Below, piece by piece: positions 47,809-54,903 of a stretch of 64,000 nucleotides of DNA. The stretch is from Variovorax paradoxus (GTDB lineage Bacteria > Pseudomonadota > Gammaproteobacteria > Burkholderiales > Burkholderiaceae_C), in NCBI RefSeq assembly GCF_009498455.1, contig NZ_CP045644.1:6079001-6143000 (forward strand), written 5' to 3'. Position 1 is the first letter of the stretch. Each line of letters begins with the position of its first letter. The notes under the pieces are model-generated. The model saw only the letters and a program-made list of their open reading frames with translations. It was not told where the DNA came from and made no database searches. The translations under genes were made by a program, and so were the position numbers.

Positions 47809-49043
47809 GGGGTGGAGTCCTTCTTTGGGGAGGATGGAGAAGCAGGTTGCGGGAGACGTGGCAGCCACAGGAATGCAATGGCCAGCAGCACGACGCCGGC
47901 CATCAGCATCGGCACGACCATCGGCCAGGCGCCGTACGAAAAACTGGTGTCGACGAACAGCGCGGCGACCTGCCCCACGCAGAACGCGACCATCATCATG
48001 CCGAAACCGGACCACGACACGGCCCGCCCCGCCAGGTGCGGCAGGTCGCCCACGGCGCCGGCCTGCCCGCAGGGCTGGTGAATGCCGTGGCCGAGGCAGT
48101 ACACGGCGTGGCCCGCCAGCAGCGGCACGGCGCTGTGCGGCATCAGCCAGCAGCCCAGCGCCTGGATGACGGCGCCCGTGATGCTCAGTACGGCACCGAG
48201 CCGCACGGTGCGCATCGGCCCGAAGCGGCGCAGCAGGCTGCGGCACATCGTGGTGCTGAAGATGTAGACCAGCGAACCACCGGCCGGAATCCAGCCGTAC
48301 CACGCAGGCGACCAGCCGAGGTAGCCGATGTAGACCATCGGCGAGAGCAGCAGGAAGCAGAACAGCCCGCCATAGGTGGTCGCCGCCACCGAGGCCCAGG
48401 CGCGGAACGAGCGGCTCGCGAACACAGCGCGCGTGCTGCCGCGCGGTGCGGACGATTCGCCCGTCATCGGTCGGCGCGTTTCATCGAACGAACGCCAGCA
48501 CAGTGCGAACAGCGCCAGCGAATAGACCGCCATCGCGACCATCACCCAGCGCCAGCCTGCACCTTGCACCAGCCAGGCGCCCAACAGCGGCGCCACCAGC
48601 CCGACCATGCCCAGGCCCGTGAGGCCGCGTGCCATGACGTGCGGGCCCTCGTGCGCCGGATACAGGTCGCGCACCGCGGCGCGTGAGCACACGAGAATGG
48701 CCGCCATCGAAAAGCCCTGCAGCGTGCGCCAGCCCGCAAGCACCGCCACGCTGCCCGCAAAGGCACCGCCGAAAGCCGCGACCACATAGCAGGCCAGCCC
48801 CGCCAGCAGCACCGGCCGGCGGCCGAAGCGATCGGCCAGCGGACCGCACAGCAACTGCGCAAAGCCGAAGGCCAGCACGAACAGCGTGAGGCTGGTGCTG
48901 GCCGAGCCCAGTTCCCTCGCGATGGCGGGGAGCGCGGGCAGATAGCTGTCGGTGGCGACCGGTTGCGCGGCCAGCAGCAGCGGCAGCAGCAAGGTGAAAC
49001 TGACGTCGAACCGGCCCTTCTTCGGGGCGACCGGCGCGTTCAC
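47805..49043 (-). CDS. MFS transporter, Bcr/CflA-like
   Basis: The start is a GTG at 49043 overlapping the pcaC stop (GTGA), giving 412 residues and twelve helices. ATDSYLPALPAIARELG followed by FGFAQLLCGPLADRFGRRPVLLAG is the start of the Bcr/CflA drug-resistance subfamily. Its place between pcaC and pcaD, with overlaps at both ends, suggests that it serves the aromatic pathway, perhaps importing or exporting an aromatic acid, although the family is mainly known for efflux. The substrate is inferred only from position. Confidence 0.88.
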   Translation of the reverse strand: MNAPVAPKKGRFDVSFTLLLPLLLAAQPVATDSYLPALPAIARELGSASTSLTLFVLAFGFAQLLCGPLADRFGRRPVLLAGLACYVVAAFGGAFAGSVAVLAGWRTLQGFSMAAILVCSRAAVRDLYPAHEGPHVMARGLTGLGMVGLVAPLLGAWLVQGAGWRWVMVAMAVYSLALFALCWRSFDETRRPMTGESSAPRGSTRAVFASRSFRAWASVAATTYGGLFCFLLLSPMVYIGYLGWSPAWYGWIPAGGSLVYIFSTTMCRSLLRRFGPMRTVRLGAVLSITGAVIQALGCWLMPHSAVPLLAGHAVYCLGHGIHQPCGQAGAVGDLPHLAGRAVSWSGFGMMMVAFCVGQVAALFVDTSFSYGAWPMVVPMLMAGVVLLAIAFLWLPRLPQPASPSSPKKDSTP

Positions 49044-49489
49044 TGCGCCGCGGGCGGAGCGGACGAAGCGAGCGTTGCGGGCAGCAGGCCCTTCTCGCGC
49101 AGGATGTTCGTGGCGATGCCGAACGCGTGGTTGGCCACCGGCACGCCGCAGTAGATGGCGGCCATCATGATCACTTCCTTGATCTCGTCGGGCGTGAGGC
49201 GCGACTCGGGCGGGCCGTCGAGCGCGGCGCGCACGTGCATCGCGAATTCTTCGTAGGCATGGATGCCCAGCATCATCGACAGCACCATGAAGCGGCGCGT
49301 CTTGTCGCCCAGCGCGGGGCGGCCCCAGATGTCGTTCCACGCATGGCGCGTGATGAGTTCCTGGAACTCGGCGTTGAAGCCGTTGCGGTTGGCGAGCGAC
49401 TTGTCGACCCAGGCGTCGCCGAGCACGCGGCGGCGGTTGACGAGCCCGTCTTCGTAGGGGTTGCTCGGGGTGTCGTCGGGGGCGGTCAT
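49040..49489 (-). CDS. pcaC: 4-carboxymuconolactone decarboxylase
   Basis: The 149-residue protein has the PcaC/AhpD-like helical fold, with NPYEDGLVNRRRVLGDAWVD at the N-terminus, FQELITRHAWNDIWGRPALG, and IHAYEEFAMHVRAAL with the conserved His and acidic residues. It decarboxylates 4-carboxymuconolactone to 3-oxoadipate enol-lactone, the substrate of PcaD. ATG 49489 overlaps the pcaB stop (ATGA), so pcaB-pcaC-MFS-pcaD form an unbroken coupled chain. Confidence 0.95.
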   Translation of the reverse strand: MTAPDDTPSNPYEDGLVNRRRVLGDAWVDKSLANRNGFNAEFQELITRHAWNDIWGRPALGDKTRRFMVLSMMLGIHAYEEFAMHVRAALDGPPESRLTPDEIKEVIMMAAIYCGVPVANHAFGIATNILREKGLLPATLASSAPPAAQ

Positions 49490-50700
49490 TGCGAGAGTTC
49501 CTTGTCGGATGAGAGTTGGGCTTGCAGGGCTTTCACCTCTGCCACAGCGGTTTGCCCCGCGTTCACGGCGAGCGCGGGGTCGAACCATTCGTCGGCCGCA
49601 TCACGCGGCAGCTCGGCACGCAGCCGGTCGATGTTGGCGCGCATGCGCGCCGCATCGACCTGCAGGCCGGGCAAGGCGCCGGCCATGGCGCGCACGCTGC
49701 CGTGCGCCGACATCAAGAGCTGCGGCCACTCGGCCAGCTCGGCCTGCCAGGCGCCAAGCGCGCGTTCGTGCTGTTGCGGCATGGCGCCGAGCAAGGCGGC
49801 CACGCGCTGCGGCGCGCGGTGCGCGGCGGCAATGGCGACCATCGAGGCCACGGGGTTGCGCTTGTGCGGCATCGCCGACGAGCCGCCGCGCCCAGGTTCG
49901 CTGGGCTCGGCGACCTCGGCCACTTCGTGCTGGCCGAGCAGCGAAATGTCGACCGCGACCTTGCCCAGGCTGCCCGTCATCAGGCCGAGTTCGCAACCGA
50001 GCGCGACCCATTCGTCGCGCTGCGTGTGCCACGTCGCACCGGGGTCGCCCAGGCCGAGTTCCTTGGCCATGCGCTGGCGCACCGCGGCGCCCTGCCCCTT
50101 CATCTGCGCCAGCGTGCCGACGGCGCCGCCGAGCTGCAACTGCAGCGCGTGCTTCGCGGCGGCGCGCAGGCGCATGCGGCTGCGCACCAGCGGCGCGGCC
50201 CAGCCGGCGCACTTGAAGCCGAAGCTGGTGACCGAGGCCGGCTGCATCAGCGTGCGCGCGAGCATCGGCGTCTCGGCGTGCTGCACGGCCAGGCGCAGCA
50301 ACGCGTCGGCGGCCTTGGCGAGATCGGTCTCGACGAGCGCGACGGCCTCCCGCGTGACCAGCGCCATCGCACTGTCGATCACGTCCTGGCTGGTGCTGCC
50401 GAAGTGCACGAAGGGCGCGGCCTCGGCGTTGAACAGGCCCACGGCCTCGCGCAGCGCCTTCACCAGCGGGATGGCGACGCTGCCCGCGCGTCCGCTCTCG
50501 CGCACGATCTTGGCCACGTCGAACAGCTCGACCTTGCAGCTGCCGACGATCGAATGCGCCGCGCTTTCGGGAATCACCCCCTCGGCCGCCTGCGCACGCG
50601 CGAGCGCAGCTTCGAAGCGCAGCATGGCGTCGACGAAGGCGCGGTCGCTGAAGGCGCCCAGCGTTTCGGAGGTGGAAAGGAAGCCTTCAAAAATGCTCAT
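49486..50700 (-). CDS. pcaB: 3-carboxy-cis,cis-muconate cycloisomerase
   Basis: The 404-residue fumarase/aspartase-superfamily enzyme has the conserved regions VHFGSTSQDVIDSAMALV (98-115), the central helices, and the signature GGSSAMPHKRNPVAS at 272-286. The substrate is the ring-cleavage product of protocatechuate 3,4-dioxygenase, which is cyclised to 4-carboxymuconolactone. The dioxygenase genes pcaGH are not in the window. The gene lies 16 bases downstream of the first AroE-like gene and overlaps pcaC. Confidence 0.93.
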   Translation of the reverse strand: MSIFEGFLSTSETLGAFSDRAFVDAMLRFEAALARAQAAEGVIPESAAHSIVGSCKVELFDVAKIVRESGRAGSVAIPLVKALREAVGLFNAEAAPFVHFGSTSQDVIDSAMALVTREAVALVETDLAKAADALLRLAVQHAETPMLARTLMQPASVTSFGFKCAGWAAPLVRSRMRLRAAAKHALQLQLGGAVGTLAQMKGQGAAVRQRMAKELGLGDPGATWHTQRDEWVALGCELGLMTGSLGKVAVDISLLGQHEVAEVAEPSEPGRGGSSAMPHKRNPVASMVAIAAAHRAPQRVAALLGAMPQQHERALGAWQAELAEWPQLLMSAHGSVRAMAGALPGLQVDAARMRANIDRLRAELPRDAADEWFDPALAVNAGQTAVAEVKALQAQLSSDKELSQ

Positions 50701-50716
50701 GCGTGTTCCGGTGTTT

Positions 50717-51550
50717 TCAGTATTTCAGTTGCGCGACGGCGCGCAGTTCTTCGGGCGAGGCGGTGCCGAAGCCGAAGAACTCGAGGTAGGCCGGGATCAT
50801 TTCGAACAGCATGTCGGTGCCGACCTGCACCTGGCAGCCCTTGGCCTTGGCAGCCTGGAGCAGCGGCGTGTATTCGGTCTTCATGACGACCTCGCCGACG
50901 AAGGTGCCGGGGGCGATGCGGTCCACGTCGAACGGCAGCGGGTCGGTGTCCTTCATGCCCAGCGGCGTGGCGTTGACGACGATGTCGAAGCCGGCCGGGT
51001 CTTTCGATCCCGTGGCGACCTTCATCTGCGGGTAGTGCTCGCGCAGCCGCGCGGCCAGTGCCTGCGCGGAGGCGTCGCTCATGTCGAACAGCATCAGCTC
51101 GGCCGCGCCGGCCGCCGCAATCGACGCCGCAATGGCCGACCCGACACCGCCCGTGCCCGACACCATCACGCGCGTGCCCTTGAACAGGCGCCCCTTGCGC
51201 TCCACGCCGCGCACGAAGCCCGCGCCGTCGAACTGGTCGCCCAGCAAGCTGCCGTCGGGCCGCTTGAGCACGGCGTTGCAGGCACCCGCGACGCGCGCGG
51301 TGGGCGTGACCTCGTCGACCAGCGACATCGTCGTCACCTTGTGCGGCATCGTGACCAATGCGCCGCGCAGGTTCGAGAACCTGAAGATCTGCGCGAGCGA
51401 CACCGCGTAGTCCTCGGGCTTCACGCCCATGGGCACCACCACCGCGTCGATGCCCTGCTTGTCGAACCAGGGGTTGTAGATCATCGGCGCCTTGAAGGCC
51501 TCGGTGGGATAGCCGATGTGGGCGATGAGCGTGGTCTTGCCGGAGATCAT
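50717..51550 (-). CDS. Shikimate/quinate dehydrogenase family protein, copy 1
   Basis: The 277-residue AroE-fold protein has the catalytic Lys71 (TMPHKVTTMSLVDE), Asp108 (DQFDGAGF), dinucleotide loop GTGGVGS at 132-138 and NATPLGMKDTDPLPFD. The Ser-x-Ser shikimate-binding segment of ordinary AroE (near residue 15) is replaced by GYPTEAFKAP. With its place in a catabolic operon beside pcaB this suggests a dehydrogenase working in the oxidative direction on quinate, shikimate or a related acid, rather than biosynthetic AroE. The second AroE-like gene lies 30 bases upstream. Confidence 0.88.
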   Translation of the reverse strand: MISGKTTLIAHIGYPTEAFKAPMIYNPWFDKQGIDAVVVPMGVKPEDYAVSLAQIFRFSNLRGALVTMPHKVTTMSLVDEVTPTARVAGACNAVLKRPDGSLLGDQFDGAGFVRGVERKGRLFKGTRVMVSGTGGVGSAIAASIAAAGAAELMLFDMSDASAQALAARLREHYPQMKVATGSKDPAGFDIVVNATPLGMKDTDPLPFDVDRIAPGTFVGEVVMKTEYTPLLQAAKAKGCQVQVGTDMLFEMIPAYLEFFGFGTASPEELRAVAQLKY

Positions 51551-51580
51551 GAGAGTCGTCTTGTTGAGGAAGGTGCGGGC

Positions 51581-52504
51581 TCAGGCCACGCTCGGAGACT
51601 GGTAACGCAACGGTGTTGCGATCTCGGCGTGCATCGCCGGCGGGTAGATGAGCTCGCGCAGAAAGTCGGCGTCGGCCTGCATCGCATCCGCCGCGTCGAG
51701 GTGGCCGAAGTAGCGGAAGTAGTGCGGCATCTGCTGCACCAGCATCTCGAAGCCGGCCTGCGCATTGAGCCCGCGCGCACGCGCCGCACGCACCAGCGGG
51801 GTGGGCTGGTTGCGCAGCAAGATGTCGAACAGCGCCGCATGCGGTTCCATGCGCGCCACGTCGAGCGGCAGCGCGTCGTCTTCGGCCAGGCCGAGTGGCG
51901 TGGCGTTGATGACGAGGTCGTAGCCCTCGGGCGCGTTGCTGTCGACCGCGACCACGGTCGCGTCGAAGAAGGCGTCGAGCTTGGCGGCCACGCCCGCGGC
52001 TTTGCCGGAGGCGGTGTCGAAGAAAGCGATGTGCTCCGCGCCGTTCACCGTGCCGCCTTCGGCCAGCGCCACGCCGATGGCCGCGGCGCTCACGCCCGCG
52101 CCGAGGATCAGCACGCGCTTGCCGCGGAACGGCACATTGCAGCGGTCGAGCGCGCCGATCAGGCCTTCGCCGTCGAACAGGTCGCCTTCGAGCTGGTCGC
52201 CCTCGGTGCGGCGCACCACGTTGACCGAACCCGCCACGCGGCCGAACAAACCGCAGCCGTCGAGCAGGTCGACCACGCGCGGTTTGTGCGGCGGCGCAAT
52301 CACCATGCCGCGCACGTTGCGCGCCAGGAAGGCCGACTTCAAGAACACCGCGAAGTCGCGCACCGGCACCTGCATGGGCACCAGCACAGCGTCGATGCCG
52401 TGGCGCGCGAAGGCGGCGTTGAACATGCGCGGCAGCCGCACATTGCGCACCGGGTCGCCGGGGATGAGGTAAACCTGGGTGCTGCCAGTGATGAAAGGGC
52501 TCAT
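51581..52504 (-). CDS. Shikimate/quinate dehydrogenase family protein, copy 2
   Basis: This 307-residue paralogue starts at ATG 52504 and keeps Lys74 (APPHKPRVVDLLDGC), Asp111 (GDLFDGEG) and a dinucleotide loop GAGVSAAAIG (135-144). The Ser-x-Ser region is replaced by GDPVRNVRLP, different from both AroE and copy 1. A C-terminal extension (about 285-307) is unusual. It is the first gene of the minus-strand catabolic operon and sits head to head with the IclR gene. The pair may have divided substrate or cofactor preference, for example quinate against shikimate; that is inference. Confidence 0.87.
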   Translation of the reverse strand: MSPFITGSTQVYLIPGDPVRNVRLPRMFNAAFARHGIDAVLVPMQVPVRDFAVFLKSAFLARNVRGMVIAPPHKPRVVDLLDGCGLFGRVAGSVNVVRRTEGDQLEGDLFDGEGLIGALDRCNVPFRGKRVLILGAGVSAAAIGVALAEGGTVNGAEHIAFFDTASGKAAGVAAKLDAFFDATVVAVDSNAPEGYDLVINATPLGLAEDDALPLDVARMEPHAALFDILLRNQPTPLVRAARARGLNAQAGFEMLVQQMPHYFRYFGHLDAADAMQADADFLRELIYPPAMHAEIATPLRYQSPSVA

Positions 52505-52603
52505 GGGCGTGCTTCCGTTCGTCAATCGCTCGTTTCGGGGCGGATCAGCGGGCTTTATAGACCCTTCGCGAAGGACGTGCTGGCACATGAGCCGTCAAAC
52601 GCT

Positions 52604-52615
52604 CGATCATCGATC
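52604..52615. promoter_or_regulatory. Putative operator in the iclR/catabolic operon intergenic region
   Basis: CGATCATCGATC lies in the 199-base gap between the two divergent genes and matches the complement of the site in front of qsuB. A further TCGATCA occurs at 52631-52637, and TTCGTCAATCG occurs twice in the gap. Such repeated short elements are expected where an IclR dimer pair binds, but binding has not been shown. Confidence 0.5.
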
Positions 52616-52703
52616 TTTATAGTTCGTCAATCGATCAAATTACGGGTTTTCACTTAGCAACCCGCAAGCCGTTACCACGCCGGACCGGGGCACACTTCCG
52701 CCC

Positions 52704-53498
52704 ATGACCCCCACCAGCCCCGACGACTCGACGCCGCCCGCCGGCCTGGACAAGCGCGACTGGATCGCCGGGCTGGAGCGCGGCGTGAGCATCATCGAGG
52801 CCTTCGACGACGCCAACCCGCGCCTCACCGCCAGCCAGGCCGGCCAGCGCACGAACATGACGCGCACCGCCGCGCGGCGCTACCTGCTCACCCTGCAGCA
52901 CATGGGCTACGTGGCGAGCGACGGCAAGCTCTTCTGGCTCACGCCGCGCGTGCTGCGCCTGGGGCAGTCGTACCTCGAATCGGCCCGCTTGCCGCGCGTG
53001 GTGCAGCCCTTTCTTCAACGCGTCGCGGCGGGCACCAACGAGATCGCCTACCTCAGCGTGATGGACGGCGACGAGGTCGTCTACATCGCGCGCAACGGCC
53101 CCAACCGCAGCATGAGCACCGGCTACGTGCTCGGCGCGCGCGTGCCGGCGCAGGTGACGGCCTCGGGCATGTTGATGCTGGCGCTGCGCAGCGACGCCGA
53201 GCTGAACGAGTGGCTGGCGATGCGGCAACTGACGGTGTTCACGTCGCACACCATCGCGAGCATGGAACGCATGAAGCTCGAGCTGGCGCGCATCCGTACG
53301 CAGGGCTGGGCGCTGTCGGAGCAACAGCTCGACCTGAACTCGCGCGGCATCGCCGTGCCGCTGCGCGACCGCCACGGCACGCTGGTGGGCGCGCTCAACA
53401 TCACGATGCCGATGGGGCACGAGAGTTCGGAAGACGCGGTGGCGCGCGTGCTGCCGGTGCTGCGCGAGACGGCGCAGGCGATGCGCAATCTGATCTGA
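52704..53498 (+). CDS. IclR-family transcriptional regulator (PcaR/PobR-like)
   Basis: The 264-residue protein has an N-terminal winged helix (GVSIIEAFDDANPRLTASQAG, then MTRTAARRYLLTLQHMGYV) and a C-terminal effector domain with TGYVLGARVPAQVTASGMLML and DLNSRGIAVPLRDRHG, the IclR pattern of aromatic-catabolism regulators. It is divergent from the AroE-pca operon and co-directional with the Bug receptor. In related systems such regulators respond to protocatechuate, quinate or 3-oxoadipate. The repeated 12-bp sequences are candidate binding sites. Confidence 0.92.
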   Translation: MTPTSPDDSTPPAGLDKRDWIAGLERGVSIIEAFDDANPRLTASQAGQRTNMTRTAARRYLLTLQHMGYVASDGKLFWLTPRVLRLGQSYLESARLPRVVQPFLQRVAAGTNEIAYLSVMDGDEVVYIARNGPNRSMSTGYVLGARVPAQVTASGMLMLALRSDAELNEWLAMRQLTVFTSHTIASMERMKLELARIRTQGWALSEQQLDLNSRGIAVPLRDRHGTLVGALNITMPMGHESSEDAVARVLPVLRETAQAMRNLI

Positions 53499-53572
53499 CG
53501 AACTGACAGCATTCCGACAGCATCCGACCGGCAGGATGCGGGCTTCCAACCAAAAAACACTGGAGACAAGCC

Positions 53573-54577
53573 ATGTTCGACCGCTTTCCGACCGATACCC
53601 ACACCCGCCGCCACTGGCTCCAAGCCGGCGGCGCCCTCACCCTCGGCGGCCTGCTGCCTTCAATGGCCTCGGCGCAGGACGCCTGGCCCAGCAAATCGGT
53701 CCGCTTCGTCGTGCCCTTCGCACCCGGCGGCAGCTCCGAAATCGTCGCGCGCTCCACGGCCGCCGAGCTGTCGCGCACGCTGGGCCAGAGCGTGTTCGTC
53801 GACAACAAGCCCGGCGCGGCCGGCAACATCGCGATGAGCGAAGTCGCGCGCGCCACCGACCAGCACACGCTGATCCTCGGCCACATCGGCACGCTCGCGG
53901 TCAACCCGTACATCTTCGCCAAGCTGCCCTACGACGCGAACAAGGACTTCAAGCCCGTGAGCCTGCTGGCCAAGGTGCCCAGCCTGTACGTGGTGCACCC
54001 CGACGTGCCGGCGAAGAACCTCAAGGAATTCATCGCGTACGCCAAGAGCAAGCCGGGCAAGCTGAGCTACGGCTCGGCCGGCAACGGCAGCGCCGGCCAC
54101 CTGGCCTTCGAGTACCTGAAGATGACCGCCGAGGTCTTCATGCTGCACGTGCCCTACCGCGGCACCGGCCCGATGGTGACCGACCTGCTCTCGGGCCGGC
54201 TCGACGCTTCGGCCATCGGCGCGGCAGCGATCATTCCGTTCATCAAGTCCGGCAAGGTGCGCTGCATCGCGACCGGCTCGGCCAAGCGCCTGGCGCAGCT
54301 GCCCGACGTGCCGACCGTGGCCGAGCAAGGCTTCCCCGGCTTCGAGATGACGCAGTGGTACGGCATGCTCGCGCCCGCCAGCATCACGCCCGCGCAGATG
54401 GCCAAGCTCTCCGCCGAGACGATGAAGGCCGTGAAGTCGCCCGACTCGATGCAGCGGCTCACGGCCGATGCGGCCGAGGCCGTGGGCGGCACCCCGGAGC
54501 AGTTCGCGCAGTTCATCACTGCCGAGCAGAACCGGTGGCAGAAGGTGATCGCAAGGGCAAACATCAAGCCGGATTGA
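53573..54577 (+). CDS. Bug-family (tripartite tricarboxylate receptor) binding protein
   Basis: The 334-residue protein has a Tat-like leader (HTRRHWLQAGGALTLGGLLP, cleavage near ASA-Q) and the Bug signature AWPSKSVRFVVPFAPGGSSEIVAR, then SVFVDNKPGAAGNIAMSEVA and SYGSAGNGSAGHLAFEYLK. It is a periplasmic receptor for an organic acid. Its place 74 bases after iclR in the same direction suggests that it captures a substrate of the aromatic-acid cluster. No TctAB genes are adjacent. An unusual degraded stretch begins right after its stop. Confidence 0.92.
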   Translation: MFDRFPTDTHTRRHWLQAGGALTLGGLLPSMASAQDAWPSKSVRFVVPFAPGGSSEIVARSTAAELSRTLGQSVFVDNKPGAAGNIAMSEVARATDQHTLILGHIGTLAVNPYIFAKLPYDANKDFKPVSLLAKVPSLYVVHPDVPAKNLKEFIAYAKSKPGKLSYGSAGNGSAGHLAFEYLKMTAEVFMLHVPYRGTGPMVTDLLSGRLDASAIGAAAIIPFIKSGKVRCIATGSAKRLAQLPDVPTVAEQGFPGFEMTQWYGMLAPASITPAQMAKLSAETMKAVKSPDSMQRLTADAAEAVGGTPEQFAQFITAEQNRWQKVIARANIKPD

Positions 54578-54579
54578 TT

Positions 54580-54903
54580 GACTGGCACGACGAAGAACAA
54601 ACTTCGTCCAGCACAGCCGCAGGTCGTAGTTCGCGTCGTCGTAGCCCGTGTTGGTGTACTCCGGCACCCAGAACTTCTTGGGGTCGTGGTTGTCTTCGTG
54701 ATACCGGCAGTTGCGCCTCCAGGCCTTGTCGCCTATCTGGAGCGGCCGGGTTCGGCTCCTTCGCACCTTCGGGCATGACTGCCGCATCGACCTGCTCGGG
54801 CGATGAAATTCGCCAGCCCCTTGACGCGTGTCGCGGGGGTCACCGCGCGACGGGTGGCGTCTTCCGAGAAGGCCCGACTGCCTGCCCTGGCTGCACAGAT
54901 CGA
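54580..54903 (-). pseudogene. Decayed gene fragment downstream of the T6SS lipase
   Basis: The 326-base stretch after the Bug gene has no intact gene, but its minus strand keeps coding-like pieces in three frames: ATRVKGLANFIARA in the frame of the lipase gene beyond its stop, then EQVDAAVMPEGAKEPNP, then DKAWRRNCRYHEDNHDPKKF and FWVPEYTNTGYDDANYDLRL. Two single-base shifts would join them. It may be the remains of a further T6SS cargo or immunity gene that followed the DUF2235 gene. The parent family was not recognised. Confidence 0.5.

Noticed and set aside
49127..52657. Plus-strand open frame of 1176 codons across the pca/AroE genes
   Set aside because: It runs antisense through four well-supported genes, and its product shows no domain; no ribosome-binding site or promoter context.
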